This document shows, in pieces, positions 38,194 to 51,629 of a DNA stretch of 64,000 bases (positions within the stretch are counted from its first letter, which is position 1; each line of letters begins with the position of its first letter). The position numbers and the translations under genes were made by a program. Origin of the DNA: Mycobacterium sherrisii (GTDB lineage: Bacteria; Actinomycetota; Actinomycetes; Mycobacteriales; Mycobacteriaceae). The stretch covers positions 1 through 64,000 of the forward strand of contig NZ_LQPT01000060.1 of NCBI RefSeq assembly GCF_002102355.1, read 5' to 3'. Under the pieces are notes generated by a model. The model ran no database searches and was not told the origin of the DNA. It saw only the letters and a list, made by a program, of their open reading frames with translations.

Positions 38194-38781
38194 ATGCCTC
38201 GCGCAATCCACGTATTCCGCACGCCCGACCGCTTCGTGGCCGGGACCGTCGGGCAGCCCGGAAACCGCACGTTCTATATCCAGGCGGTCGGCGACTCCCG
38301 CGTCGTCTCGGTGGTGCTGGAGAAGCAACAGGTCGCGGTGCTTGCCGAGCGCATCGGTGCGCTGCTGCTCGAGGTGAACCGCCGGTTCGGCACACCGGTC
38401 CCGCCCGAACCGTCGGAGATCGACGACCTCAACCCGCTCATCACCCCGGTGGACGCGGAATTCCGGGTCGGCACCATGGGCCTGGGCTGGGATTCGGAGG
38501 CACAGACGGTTGTCGTCGAGCTGCTGGCCGTCACCGACGCCGAGTTCGACGCCTCGGTGGTGCTCGATGACACCGATGAGGGTCCCGACGCGGTGCGCGT
38601 GTTCTTGACCCCGGAGTCGGCGCGTCAATTCGCCACCCGATCCACCCGGGTGATCTCGGCGGGACGCCCGCCCTGCCCGCTGTGCGACGAACCGCTGGAC
38701 CCGGAGGGTCACATTTGTGCGCGCGCCAACGGATACAAGCGCGGCGCGCTGCTCGGGCCAGACGATGAACCCGAGGAATGA
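38194..38781 (+). CDS. DUF3090-family protein
   Basis: 195 residues. Conserved actinobacterial DUF3090 protein: RAIHVFRTPDRFVAGTVGQP, VVLEKQQVAVLAERIGALL, FRVGTMGLGWDSE, and a C-terminal zinc-ribbon-like CPLCDEPLDPEGHIC. Function unknown. It nearly always precedes the SCO1664-family gene, as here. ATG 38194 has GGGAG 5 bases upstream; length equals that of Rv2134c as I recall. Confidence 0.9.
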   Translation: MPRAIHVFRTPDRFVAGTVGQPGNRTFYIQAVGDSRVVSVVLEKQQVAVLAERIGALLLEVNRRFGTPVPPEPSEIDDLNPLITPVDAEFRVGTMGLGWDSEAQTVVVELLAVTDAEFDASVVLDDTDEGPDAVRVFLTPESARQFATRSTRVISAGRPPCPLCDEPLDPEGHICARANGYKRGALLGPDDEPEE

Positions 38782-39580
38782 CGAACGCGAGGTCTTGCGG
38801 AACGGCGAGCTGACGGTTCTCGGGCGGATCCGCTCGGCCAGCAACGCCACCTTCCTGTGCGAGTCGACTCTCGGCGAGACCAGCGTGCACTGTGTGTACA
38901 AACCGGTGGCCGGCGAGGCGCCGCTGTGGGATTTCCCGGACGGAACGCTGGCCGGCCGGGAACGGTCGGCTTATCTGGTCTCCGCGCAGCTGGGCTGGAA
39001 TCTGGTGCCGTACACGATCATTCGGCACGGGCCGGCGGGTCCGGGCATGCTGCAGCAGTGGGTGCGGCAGCCCGGTGACGAGGTGGACGCCGACCCCCCG
39101 CCGGGCCCGGATCTGGTCGACCTGTTTCCCGCCGGCAAGCAGCAGCCGGGTTATCTGCCGGTGCTGCGGGCCCAGGACTATGCCGGCGACGAGGTCGTTC
39201 TGATGCATGCCGACGACATTCGGCTGTGGCGGATGGCGGTGTTCGACGTGCTGGTCAACAACGCCGACCGTAAGGGCGGGCACGTGCTGCGCGACCTCGA
39301 CGGCCACATCTACGGCGTCGACCACGGTGTGTGCCTGCACGTGGAGAACAAGCTGCGCACCGTGCTGTGGGGGTGGGCCGGCAAGCCGATCGACGATCAC
39401 ATGCTCACGGCCGTCGCCGGTCTGTCCGACGCGCTCGGCGACGACCTCGGCGAGGCGCTCGCCGAACACGTCACCCGGGCGGAAGTCGCCGCCCTGCAAC
39501 TGCGGGTGCACACGCTGCTGGACAACCCGGTGATGCCCACGCCCAGCCGGCATCGGCCCATACCCTGGCCCGCGTTTTAG
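38765..39580 (+). CDS. SCO1664-family protein (PI3/PI4-kinase-like fold)
   Basis: 271 residues. Distant relative of phosphatidylinositol kinases/HipA-like kinases. [20 protein letters not shown] contains the ATP-binding lysine; [18 protein letters not shown] is the catalytic loop, and [19 protein letters not shown] the metal-binding loop. Substrate unknown. ATG 38765 overlaps the DUF3090 gene by 17 bases, so the two are coupled. Corresponds to Rv2133c. Confidence 0.85.
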   Translation: MNPRNDEREVLRNGELTVLGRIRSASNATFLCESTLGETSVHCVYKPVAGEAPLWDFPDGTLAGRERSAYLVSAQLGWNLVPYTIIRHGPAGPGMLQQWVRQPGDEVDADPPPGPDLVDLFPAGKQQPGYLPVLRAQDYAGDEVVLMHADDIRLWRMAVFDVLVNNADRKGGHVLRDLDGHIYGVDHGVCLHVENKLRTVLWGWAGKPIDDHMLTAVAGLSDALGDDLGEALAEHVTRAEVAALQLRVHTLLDNPVMPTPSRHRPIPWPAF

Positions 39581-39612
39581 CGCTGCGCATCGACGTCGGC
39601 GATACTGAACCG

Positions 39613-40413
39613 GTGACCCCGGGCGCCCCCAAAACGCGGGATGAGATGACCGATGCCGCGTTGGCTGCCGATCTCGCCGCCGACGCGGGGGAGCTGCTGC
39701 TGAAGGTCCGGGAGGAGATCGGCTTCGGTCATCCCTGGATGCTGGGCGACGCCGGCGACAGCCTGGCCAACGAGCTGATCCTGCGACGGCTGCGGGCCGA
39801 GCGTCCCGACGACGCGGTGCTCAGCGAGGAAGCCTACGACGATCTCAAGCGCCTCGAGCACGACCGGGTGTGGATCATCGATCCGGTCGACGGCACCCGG
39901 GAGTTCTCCACGCCCGGGCGCGACGACTGGGCGGTCCACATCGCGCTGTGGCAGCGGCCCACCGATGGGCGACGCGAAATCACCGATGCCGCAGTCTCGT
40001 TGCCCGCCCGGGGCAACATCGTGTATCGCAGTGACACCGTGACCGCCAGCCGGGCACGGGTCGGTGTACCGCACACGCTGCGCATTGCGGTCAGCGCCAC
40101 CCGGCCTCCCGCGGTGCTGCACCGGATGCGCCAAGAGTTGGCGATTCAGCCGGTGGCGATCGGTTCGGCCGGCGCCAAGGCGATGGCCATCATCGACGGC
40201 GACGTCGATGCCTACCTGCACGCCGGGGGGCAGTGGGAGTGGGATTCGGCCGCGCCGGCCGGGGTGGTGATGGCCGCCGGCATGCACGCGTCGCGGTTGG
40301 ACGGTTCGCCGATGCGGTACAACCAGCTCGACCCGTACCTGCCCGACTTCGTGATGTGTCGCGCCGAGGTTGCCCCAATCTTGCTCGACGCCATCCGCAA
40401 CGCGTGGCGCTGA
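39613..40413 (+). CDS. cysQ: CysQ, 3'-phosphoadenosine-5'-phosphate phosphatase
   Basis: 266 residues, inositol monophosphatase fold. Removes the 3' phosphate from PAP/PAPS in sulfate assimilation (shown for the M. tuberculosis homologue). LSEEAYDDL and [11 protein letters not shown] (Asp90 and Asp93) hold Mg; [16 protein letters not shown] carries the third Asp. GTG 39613 gives the length of Rv2131c; there is no strong ribosome site. It precedes the mycothiol ligase gene mshC, separated by a tandem repeat. Confidence 0.92.
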   Translation: MTPGAPKTRDEMTDAALAADLAADAGELLLKVREEIGFGHPWMLGDAGDSLANELILRRLRAERPDDAVLSEEAYDDLKRLEHDRVWIIDPVDGTREFSTPGRDDWAVHIALWQRPTDGRREITDAAVSLPARGNIVYRSDTVTASRARVGVPHTLRIAVSATRPPAVLHRMRQELAIQPVAIGSAGAKAMAIIDGDVDAYLHAGGQWEWDSAAPAGVVMAAGMHASRLDGSPMRYNQLDPYLPDFVMCRAEVAPILLDAIRNAWR

Positions 40414-40417
40414 CCGT

Positions 40418-40538
40418 CGGGCTGGACTTGATTGCCCGCTTCCTTCTCGGCCCACTGCGTGGGCCGCATCGTCACCGGGCTGGACTTGATTGCCCGCCTC
40501 CTTCTCGGCCCACTGCGTGGGCCGCATCGTCACCGGGC
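40418..40538 (+). repeat. 58-bp tandem duplication with internal hairpins
   Basis: A 58-bp unit (40418-40475) is repeated directly at 40476-40533 with a single C/T difference, followed by CGGGC of a third copy. Each unit contains CGGCCCAC-TGC-GTGGGCCG, an 8-bp stem with 3-base loop (40448-40466 and 40506-40524). The pair lies wholly between cysQ and mshC, ending 15 bases before the mshC ATG. It could terminate or attenuate transcription into mshC, or be a variable-number locus. Confidence 0.9.
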
Positions 40539-40552
40539 CTAAAGTCGACAGC

Positions 40553-41797
40553 ATGCAGTCGTGGTCTCCCGCACCGATTCCCGAAGTGCCCGGACGCGGT
40601 CCGGAACTGCGGCTGTTCGACACCTCCGACCGCCAGGTCCGTCCGGTGGCGGCCGGGTCGACGGCGAGCATGTATGTCTGCGGGATCACCCCTTACGACG
40701 CCACGCATCTGGGCCACGCCGCCACCTATCTGGCGTTCGACCTGATTCATCGGCTCTGGCTGGACCTGGGGCACGACGTCCACTATGTACAGAACGTCAC
40801 CGACGTCGACGACCCGCTGTTCGAGCGGGCCGCCCGCGATGGCGTCGACTGGCGCGAGCTGGGCGATCGCGAGGTCGCCCTGTTCCGCGAGGACATGGCC
40901 GCGCTGCGGGTGCTGCCGCCGCGCGAATACGTGGGCGCGACCGAGGCGATTCCCGAAGTGGTGGAGCTCGTCGAAAAGATGCTGGCGTCGGGAGCGGCCT
41001 ACGTCGTCGACCCAGAAGTCGGGGAATATCCCGACGTCTACTACCGGGCGGACGCTACGCCGCAGTTCGGCTACGAGTCGGGCTACGACCGGGACACCAT
41101 GCTGCGGCTGTTCGCCGAGCGGGGCGGCGACCCGGATCGGGTGGGTAAAACCGATCAGCTCGACGCCCTGCTGTGGAAGGCCGCGCGACCCGGCGAGCCC
41201 AGCTGGCCGTCGCCGTTCGGCGACGGCCGTCCCGGCTGGCACGTCGAATGCGCGGCGATCGCGCTCAGTCGCATCGGCAGCGGCCTCGACATTCAGGGCG
41301 GGGGCCGTGACCTGGTTTTCCCGCACCACGAATTCACCGCCGCGCACGCCGAATGTGTCCGGGGCGAAAGACGATTCGCCCGCCACTACGTGCACGCCGG
41401 GATGATCGGCTGGGACGGGCACAAGATGTCGAAGAGCCGCGGCAACCTGGTGCTCGTCTCGGCGTTACGCGCGCAGGGTGTGCCGCCGTCGGCCATTCGG
41501 CTGGGTCTGCTGGCCGGGCACTACCGCGCCGATCGGTCGTGGAGTCAGGAGTTGCTCGACGAATCCGTCGCGCGGCTGCAGCGCTGGCGCAGCGCCACGA
41601 CGCTGCCCGCCGGTCCGGACGCCGCCGACGTCATCGCGCGGGTGCGCAAATATCTGGCCGACGACCTGGACACACCCAAAGCGATTGCGGCACTTGATGG
41701 TTGGGCCACCGATGCGCTCGAGTACGGTGGTCACGACGCGGCCGCGCCGAAGTTGGTGGCCGCCGCGATCGACGCGCTACTCGGGGTGGACCTGTAA
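40553..41797 (+). CDS. mshC: Mycothiol cysteine ligase MshC
   Basis: 414 residues. MshC joins cysteine to GlcN-Ins with ATP, a step of mycothiol synthesis; it is derived from cysteinyl-tRNA synthetase. [19 protein letters not shown] holds the zinc Cys and HIGH-type motif; [26 protein letters not shown] and the KMSKSRGN motif ([12 protein letters not shown]) follow. The anticodon-binding domain of CysRS is missing, as expected for MshC. ATG 40553 gives exactly the length of the M. tuberculosis enzyme; no clear ribosome site, and the repeat is directly upstream. Confidence 0.95.
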   Translation: MQSWSPAPIPEVPGRGPELRLFDTSDRQVRPVAAGSTASMYVCGITPYDATHLGHAATYLAFDLIHRLWLDLGHDVHYVQNVTDVDDPLFERAARDGVDWRELGDREVALFREDMAALRVLPPREYVGATEAIPEVVELVEKMLASGAAYVVDPEVGEYPDVYYRADATPQFGYESGYDRDTMLRLFAERGGDPDRVGKTDQLDALLWKAARPGEPSWPSPFGDGRPGWHVECAAIALSRIGSGLDIQGGGRDLVFPHHEFTAAHAECVRGERRFARHYVHAGMIGWDGHKMSKSRGNLVLVSALRAQGVPPSAIRLGLLAGHYRADRSWSQELLDESVARLQRWRSATTLPAGPDAADVIARVRKYLADDLDTPKAIAALDGWATDALEYGGHDAAAPKLVAAAIDALLGVDL

Positions 41798-41822
41798 TCG
41801 CGGCGACGGTACGTTGACGGCC

Positions 41823-42703
41823 ATGGCATCGCTGCAGGGCAAGGTCGTCTTCATCACCGGCGGCGCGCGAGGCATCGGCGCGGAGGTCGCCCGCCGGCTG
41901 CGCCGCCGGGGCGCCCAACTTGTGTTGACCGACCTCGACCGCGCTGCACTGGACACGTTGGCCACCGAGCTCGGCGGCGACGAGCACGTGCTGACCGCGG
42001 TGGCCGACGTCCGCGATCTGTCCGCGCTGCAGGCGGCCGCCGACCGCGCCGTGGAACGCTTCGGCGGCATCGACGTCGCCGTGGCGAACGCCGGCATCGC
42101 CAGTTATGGGTCGGTGCTGCAGGTCGACCCCGAGGCGTTCAAGCGGGTCCTGGACGTGAACCTGCTCGGCGTGTTCTACACCGCGCGGGCGACGTTGCCG
42201 GCGCTGATCGACGGCGCGGTTACCTGCTGATCGTCTCGTCGCTGGCGGCGTTCGCGGCCGCACCCGGGATGGCGCCCTACGACATGTCCAAGGCCGGCAA
42301 CGAGCACCTGGCGCACGCGCTGCGGCTGGAGATCGCCCATCGCGGCGTCGACGTGGGCGTGGCGCACATGTCCTGGATCGACACCGCGCTGGTGCGCGAC
42401 ACCAAGACCGATCTGCCGTCCTTCGCCAACCTGCTGGCCAAGCTGCCCTGGCCGCTGAACAAGACCACGTCGGTGGACGCGTGCGCAACCGCCTTCGTCA
42501 AGGGCATCGAGGCCCGCAAGGACCGCATTTACTGCCCCGGGTGGGTGGTCGCGTTCCGCTGGCTCAAACCCGTGCTGTCCACCCGGCTCGGTGAACTACC
42601 CGTACGTCGCACCGCCGCGAAGTTGATGCCGCAAATGGACGACGAGGTCGCCGCGCTGGGCCGGTCCACCAGCACCTACAACGAGGAGTTGGGCAAGGCG
42701 TAG
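41823..42703 (+). pseudogene. SDR-family oxidoreductase, frameshifted
   Basis: A short-chain dehydrogenase split by a one-base loss. Frame one (41823-42230) has the Rossmann motif VFITGGARGIGAEVARRL and VANAGIASYG and stops at TGA 42228-42230. Frame two, from about 42,215 to 42703, continues with YLLIVSSLAAFAAAPGMAPY and the catalytic YDMSKAGN. The shift is at about 42,211-42,217, where GACGGCGCGGTTAC reads best with one extra base. Without it the catalytic Tyr/Lys are lost. Corresponds to Rv2129c. A sequencing error is possible. Confidence 0.85.
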
Positions 42704-42718
42704 CGGCCACGCCGCGCG

Positions 42719-44263
42719 TCAGTCGGAGTGCTTGTCCGGCAACGGACGTCGCGTCGGCGGGTTGGCGACCGTCGGATAGGGGCCGGTATGGCCGATGCGC
42801 TCCCGGGCGGCGGCCAGCACTCGGTTGCGCACCACGAACCAGCCGCCCAACAACGCCGGCACGATGACGACCAACGACGCGACGGTCCAGGTGCCGACCG
42901 GTTCGTCGAACGCCATCAAAACCAGAATCGCGGCCAGAAACGCCAACGTCAGGTAACCGCTGTACGGGGTGAACGGCATCCGGAATTGCGGTCGCTTCAA
43001 CACCCCGGCCTTGGTGAGTTTCACGAAACGCAGCTGGCACAACACGATCGTGCCCCACGACGCGACGATGCCCAGCGCGGCGATGTTGAGCACGATCTCG
43101 AACGCTTCACCGGGATTGAACGCATTGAGCCCGATGCCGAACAGGCAGATGACGGCGGTCATCGCGATACCGCCATATGGCACACCGCTTTTCGTCATGT
43201 GTGCGGCGAACTTGGGCCCGCTGCCGCTCACCGCCAGCGAGTGCATCACCCGTCCGGTCGAATACAGCCCGGCGTTCAGGCTCGACAGCGCGGCGGTCAG
43301 CACCACGATGTTCATCAGGTCGCCGGCCCCGTGAAAACCGATCTTGGAGAAGAACGTCACGAACGGGCTTTCCCCGGCCTTGTAGGCGGTGTAGGGCAGC
43401 AGCACCGCCAGCAGCGCGACCGAGCCGACGTAGAAGACCGCGATACGCAGGATCACCGAGTTGATGGCCCGCGGCATGATTTTCTCCGGCTCGGCTGTCT
43501 CGCCCGCGGCGGTACCCACCAATTCGACCGCGGCGTAAGCGAATACCACTCCCGAGGCGACCACCAGCAGCGGCAGCGCGCCCGAGGGGAACAGCCCGCC
43601 GTTGCCGTCCCATACCCCCGGGCCGGTGTCGTGCCCGTCGATCTTGAAACGTCCGGCCAAGAACACGATCCCGACGATTAGGAAGGCGACCAACGCGAAA
43701 ACCTTGATCAGTGCCGCCCAGAACTCGAGTTCGCCGAACCACTCCACAGAAATCAAGTTCATCGACAACACGACCACCAGGGCGATCAGGGCAAGCAGCC
43801 ACTGCGGGATCGCGCCGAACGCAGTCCAGTGGTGCAAATAGGTGGCGATCGCGGTGGTGTCCACGATCGAGGTCATCGCCCAGTTCAGGAAGTACATCCA
43901 GCCGACGAGGAAAGCGGCTCTCTCGCCGAAGAATTCGCGCGCGTAGGACACGAACGAGCCCGACGACGGCCGGTGCAGCACCAATTCGCCCAGCGCCCGC
44001 AGCATCAGAAAGACGAAGATGCCGCACACCCCGTACACCAAAAACAGCCCGGGCCCGGCCTTGACCAGCCGGCCGCCGGCGCCGAGGAACAGGCCGGTTC
44101 CGATGGCGCCCCCGATCGCGATCATCTGCAGCTGGCGCGGTTTGAGGCCCTTGTGGTAGCCGGCCTCCTCGTTGAGGTCGTCCGGGTTGGGGTCCTCCGA
44201 GTTGGGGTCTTGCGACGAATGCGAGTCGGGCCCGGGCGAATCCGGGGCGACGCGACGGCTCAC
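42719..44263 (-). CDS. ansP1: Amino acid permease, AnsP1-like
   Basis: 514 residues, twelve membrane segments of the APC superfamily. [20 protein letters not shown], then [10 protein letters not shown] at the first segment, mark the family; M. tuberculosis AnsP1 imports aspartate/asparagine-type substrates. The N-terminus (about 1-30) is an Asp/Ser/Pro/Asn-rich hydrophilic tail. GTG 44263 overlaps the PAC2 gene stop (GTGA), so the two are coupled. It converges on the SDR pseudogene with 15 bases between. Confidence 0.9.
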   Translation of the reverse strand: MSRRVAPDSPGPDSHSSQDPNSEDPNPDDLNEEAGYHKGLKPRQLQMIAIGGAIGTGLFLGAGGRLVKAGPGLFLVYGVCGIFVFLMLRALGELVLHRPSSGSFVSYAREFFGERAAFLVGWMYFLNWAMTSIVDTTAIATYLHHWTAFGAIPQWLLALIALVVVLSMNLISVEWFGELEFWAALIKVFALVAFLIVGIVFLAGRFKIDGHDTGPGVWDGNGGLFPSGALPLLVVASGVVFAYAAVELVGTAAGETAEPEKIMPRAINSVILRIAVFYVGSVALLAVLLPYTAYKAGESPFVTFFSKIGFHGAGDLMNIVVLTAALSSLNAGLYSTGRVMHSLAVSGSGPKFAAHMTKSGVPYGGIAMTAVICLFGIGLNAFNPGEAFEIVLNIAALGIVASWGTIVLCQLRFVKLTKAGVLKRPQFRMPFTPYSGYLTLAFLAAILVLMAFDEPVGTWTVASLVVIVPALLGGWFVVRNRVLAAARERIGHTGPYPTVANPPTRRPLPDKHSD

Positions 44264-45201
44264 CGGCCGAATCCCGGGCGGCGGCGGCGCAGATAACGCT
44301 CGAATTCCGCGGCCAGCGCGTCGCCGTCGATCTTGCCCAAGGCGTCGTTGACGTCGATCTCGGCGTCGCCCCGCTGTTCCAGGGACTGGACGTACTCGGC
44401 CAGGTCTTCGTCCTCCCCGGCCATCTCCGTGACCGCCTGCTCCCATTCCTCGGCCTGGGCCGGCAGGTCGGCCAGCGGGACCTCGATGTCCAGCACGTCC
44501 TCGACGCGGCGCAGCAACGCCACCGTCGCCTTCGGGTTCGGCGGCTGCGACACGTAGTGCGGCACCGCGGCCCAGAACGTCACCGCCGGGATCCCGGCGG
44601 CCACGCAGGCGTCCTGGAACACCCCGGCAATCCCGGTTGGCCCCTCGTAGCGGGTTTCCTGCAGCCCGAACCGTTTCGCCGACTCGGGGGAGTAGGCCGC
44701 CCCGGACACCGGCACCGGTCGGGTGTGCGGGGTGTCGGCCAGCAGTGCGCCGAGGATGACGACGGTGTCGACATTGAGCTTGTCGGCGATGGCCACCAGT
44801 TCGGCGCAAAACGTCCGCCAGCGCATGTTCGGTTCGACGCCGTGCATCAGCACGATGTCGCGATCGCTGCCCGGTGGCCGGCAGTAGGTGATGCGCATCG
44901 CCGGCCATACCAATTCCCGGGTCACGCCGTCGACCTGCCGGATGACCGGGCGGTTCACCTGGTAGTCGTAGTACGCCTCGTCGTCGATCTCGATGATCGG
45001 ATGGGCCTCCCAGATGGCGTCCAAATGTTCCAGCGCATCACTGGCGGCGTCCCCGGCATCGTTCCAGCCTTCAAACGCAGCCACGACGATCGTGTTGTGC
45101 AGGTCGGGCAGCGCTGCGGCTTCCGGGCCACGATCCGGCCTACCATTGGGCCTACCATCCGGCCCACCATCATCCGGCCCACCATCATCCGGCACTGTCA
45201 C
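44260..45201 (-). CDS. PAC2-family protein
   Basis: 313 residues. Proteasome-assembly-chaperone-2 fold: [59 protein letters not shown] and [21 protein letters not shown]. Function in mycobacteria unknown, although the family is linked with proteasome biology. The N-terminal 25 residues are a Gly/Pro/Asp/Arg repeat coded by a tandem repeat. GTG 45201 is the likely start, with no strong ribosome site. Corresponds to Rv2125; upstream of ansP1 in the same operon. Confidence 0.87.
   Translation of the reverse strand: MTVPDDGGPDDGGPDGRPNGRPDRGPEAAALPDLHNTIVVAAFEGWNDAGDAASDALEHLDAIWEAHPIIEIDDEAYYDYQVNRPVIRQVDGVTRELVWPAMRITYCRPPGSDRDIVLMHGVEPNMRWRTFCAELVAIADKLNVDTVVILGALLADTPHTRPVPVSGAAYSPESAKRFGLQETRYEGPTGIAGVFQDACVAAGIPAVTFWAAVPHYVSQPPNPKATVALLRRVEDVLDIEVPLADLPAQAEEWEQAVTEMAGEDEDLAEYVQSLEQRGDAEIDVNDALGKIDGDALAAEFERYLRRRRPGFGR
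45135..45188 (-). repeat. 12/15-bp tandem repeat at the 5' end of the PAC2 gene
   Basis: Two identical 15-bp units CCGGCCCACCATCAT (45159-45173, 45174-45188) follow two diverged 12-bp units (45135-45146, 45147-45158). On the minus strand they code the GGPDD and GRP-type repeats at the N-terminus of the PAC2 protein. Copy number may vary without breaking the frame. Confidence 0.8.
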
Positions 45202-45262
45202 AGAATCAGCCTAAAGCCTGCCACGCTACGACGACCCCCGACCGCATCGCACCAGCGCATTT

Positions 45263-45279
45263 GCATAGGTCGACTATGC
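45263..45279. promoter_or_regulatory. 17-bp inverted repeat between PAC2 gene and metH
   Basis: GCATAG (45263-45268) and CTATGC (45274-45279) are perfect arms with a 5-base spacer. The site lies 62 bases from the PAC2 start and about 200 bases before the metH leader element, in an otherwise gene-free 350-bp stretch. It may be an operator or part of a promoter; no regulator can be assigned. Confidence 0.35.
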
Positions 45280-45464
45280 TTATGGGGTGATCGCGGCAAG
45301 TCAAACTGAGCACACCAGCGACCTGCACAAGCCGAATCACGGTCGACTGCACACTGGTTAACCTTGGTAACTACGACATGCCCGACCAGATCCGCGAGCC
45401 GGCGTGCCAGCGGATCGGGGCGGGCTGGGCGTCCGGACGTCGGGTGACGACGTAGACTTTCCTG

Positions 45465-45548
45465 GTCGAGAGGCGTTGCAACGGTTCGCCGGTTCCTCCG
45501 GTGTCCGCCACGCTCGGCAGAGTCAAGGACGCCTTCCGCTACGGAAGG
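45465..45548 (+). ncRNA. SAH riboswitch-like element controlling metH
   Basis: Stem P1 is GTCGAG (45465-45470) with CTCGGC (45513-45518). P2, a pseudoknot, is AGGCGT (45471-45476) with ACGCCT (45529-45534). Between them TGCAACGG leads into a P4 hairpin (45482-45507, inner stem CCGG-TTCCT-CCGG), and CCACGCTCGG closes it. This is the order and much of the sequence of the SAH riboswitch. A competing 7-bp hairpin CCTTCCG (45532-45538)/CGGAAGG (45542-45548) covers the metH ribosome site and shares 45532-45534 with P2, so SAH binding should free the site and switch metH on. Confidence 0.78.
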
Positions 45549-45555
45549 AACGTAC

Positions 45556-49302
<3,747 letters not shown>

Positions 49303-49306
49303 GCGC

Positions 49307-49336
49307 CGGCGCCTTTGCTGCACCACCCCGGCGCCG
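49307..49336 (+). terminator. Hairpin after metH
   Basis: CGGCGCC (49307-49313) pairs with GGCGCCG (49330-49336) over a 16-base loop, five bases after the metH stop. No T-run follows; a weak terminator at most. Confidence 0.35.
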
Positions 49337-49381
49337 CGAGCCGCGACGGCTACACTCGGTAGGCATTGCGGGGGAGGTGTC

Positions 49382-49663
49382 ATGCTTGAGCGAGAGCTGA
49401 ATCGCGTTGCCGATTTCGCGGTCGAGGCCGTCACCGTCACGGCGCTGCATGTCCGGCGTATCGCCGCGGCGTTGCACACCGCGGCCCGCCGCGCCAAGCG
49501 CGAAGTCGGCGACTTAGCTTGGGATTACCACGAATTGGCGGCACGGGTGCGCGGGTCGGCGCGACGCAACCGCGCGGTGGGCGACGACAGCGCCGCAACC
49601 GGACACGGCGAGCACATCGCCGAGGTGATCTCCATCGACCTGCGTCGCCGGCAGGCCAACTGA
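49382..49663 (+). CDS. Small conserved protein, function unknown
   Basis: 93 residues, mostly alpha-helical and basic in the middle (AAALHTAARRAKREVGDLAW). No recognised domain, signal peptide or membrane segment. The start ATG 49382 has a very strong ribosome site, GGGGGAGGTGT, and coding-type third-position GC, so I regard it as a real gene. Its stop abuts the convergent malQ stop. Confidence 0.65.
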   Translation: MLERELNRVADFAVEAVTVTALHVRRIAAALHTAARRAKREVGDLAWDYHELAARVRGSARRNRAVGDDSAATGHGEHIAEVISIDLRRRQAN

Positions 49664-51572
49664 TCAACCGGCCGCCCGGAAGATGGCGGTGATCTGGGCG
49701 ACGCGCGGGTCGGTGCGCAGCTCTTCCAACGTTTTCGGCAGCGGCAGCCGCCAATTCGGATACTCGTCGATGGTGCCCGGCAGGTTCGGCTGTCGCGGCT
49801 CGGCCAGGACGTCATAGGGCGAGATCAGTTTCAACCGGCTGGGAGTCGACGCCAAGAAGCGGTGCATCGCGGAAACGACGGTGGCCTCGTCGGGATCGGG
49901 CGGGAGTAGACCCTCGGACCGTAGCAAGTCCAGCCACTCCGCCCGTTGCGCATCGGCGGAGGCTTTTTCGGCGGGCACATCCTCGAGCAGGCCCAACTCC
50001 GCGCGCGCCCGCACATGTTCGCCGCGCAGAAATCCGGCCGCCGTGGGCAGGTCGTGTGTGGACAGGCTGGCCGCCGCCCGAGTGGGCCACTTGGCGGCCG
50101 GCAGTAACGGCTCGTCGGGTGCCGTCTCGTCGCGGGTGAACCAGGACACCGCGCAACCCAGCATACCGTTGTCGCCCAACGCCTTTGTGACCTCGGGTTC
50201 GACGGTGCCCAGGTCTTCGCCGACCACGGTCGCGTTGGCACGGTGTGCTTCCAGCGCCAGCACCGCGAGCATGACGTCGGCGTCGTAATGCACATAGGTG
50301 CCCCGGTCCGGACTGTCGCCGGGCGGGATCCACCACAGTCGCCACAGGCCGGCGACGTGGTCGATGCGCAAACCGTCGGCGTGAGCGAGGTTGGCGCGCA
50401 GCATTTCTCGTAACGCGGCGTATCCGGTGGCGGCCAGGCGGTCCGGCCGCCACGGCGGCAGCCGCCAGCACGTCGGCCAGCGCCCACGCGTCGGCTCCGT
50501 CGGCGTCGACGCCCACCGGCAGGTCGTGCAGGACGCCGAGCGCCATACCGGCGTCCCGGGCCGCATCGCGCACGGCGGCGAGCTGCTGGGCGCACTGCTG
50601 TTGCACCCACGCGTGGAAGGCGATCCTCGGCGCCAGCCCCGCGCGGGCCTCGATCACGGCTTGCCCGTTGACATTTCGTAACGGCTGCGGCCATCGTGAC
50701 CAGCGACCGCCGTGCCGCTCGGCCAGGGCGCAGTAGGTGGCCCAGTCACGCAGACTGCGGGTCGCGGGCGAGTCGTCCACCGGGCAGGGGCGGCCCTCCG
50801 CGCGCCATAACAATTCCAGTGCCGCCCGCTTGGCGGCCCAGACGAGGTCGTGGTCGATTCGGTCGGTATCGGCCGCAACGCGCAGCGCGTCCACTTCCGC
50901 GCGGGCGTCCGGGCCGGCTCGGCGGTAGGCGTCGAGGTCCTCGATGCGCAGCGCCAGCGGGTTGGCGAATCGCCTGCTCGACGGTGTGTAGGGCGAGGGC
51001 TGCACGGGATGCGTCGGGCCCGGCGCGTTGAGCGGGTTCAGCAATATCGCACCCGTGCCGTGTTCGGTGGCGGTCCAGCGCAGGAAGTCACGCAAGTCGC
51101 CCAAATCCCCGATGCCCCACGACCGTCCGGATCGCAGCGCATACAGCTGCAGCATCCACCCCCAGGTGGCCGGCGGCTGCGGCACCTGAGGTGGCGCCGC
51201 CACCAGCGTGACGTCCTGACCGTCGCGGGTGTGCAGCCGGTACCAGCCGGGGGACAGATCGGCCGGCAGCTCGTCGCGCAGTTCGACTTCGGTGCCGTCC
51301 TCGCCGACCAACCCCGCCGCGCCCGGAAACGGCCGCCGTCGGCCGTCCAGCCGGGTAGCGACCGTCGGCGCCAGCACAGCGTCCCGGTCGGCCAACTTGG
51401 CCAACTCGTCACGGCGCTCGGCTGCGGTGCCGGCCGGCACGTCGAGCAGGGCCAGCACCTTGACCACGACGTCGGCGTCGACCTCTACCGGCTCACGCCG
51501 TTCGTTGCGGTAAAAGGTCGCCACCCCATGGGCTTTGGCGAGTCGACGGAGATCTTCGGGCACCGGGTTCAC
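49664..51572 (-). pseudogene. malQ: 4-alpha-glucanotransferase MalQ, broken by deletion
   Basis: Amylomaltase in two frames. Frame one (51572 down to about 50,463) codes the N-terminal part to GADAWALADVLA. Frame two (about 50,461 to 49664) resumes at LPPWRPDRLAATGY and runs to the normal end, including GLRIDHVAGLWRLWW with the catalytic Asp and GEDLGTVEP. About 20 residues between them, the conserved APPDxFNQxGQDW substrate loop, are missing, and the frame shifts. Start GTG 51572 or 51563. The product should be inactive unless this is an assembly error. Confidence 0.85.
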
Positions 51573-51629
51573 CCTCGGGGTGTACCCCGGTCGTCTGTTG
51601 TTACACCAGCGCGCCGCGCGCCGGTGGCC

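Noticed and set aside
40418-40538. CRISPR array or MIRU element
   Set aside because: The two copies are directly adjacent without unique spacers, and the sequence does not match the MIRU consensus I know. It is a plain tandem duplication.
44264-44908. Minus-strand extension of ansP1 into the PAC2 gene
   Set aside because: It lies wholly over the PAC2 coding region in another frame; the GTG 44263 overlap with the PAC2 stop is the usual coupling arrangement.
45202-45464. Cobalamin riboswitch ahead of metH
   Set aside because: I found no B12-box-like core. The SAH-type fold just before the gene explains the leader better.
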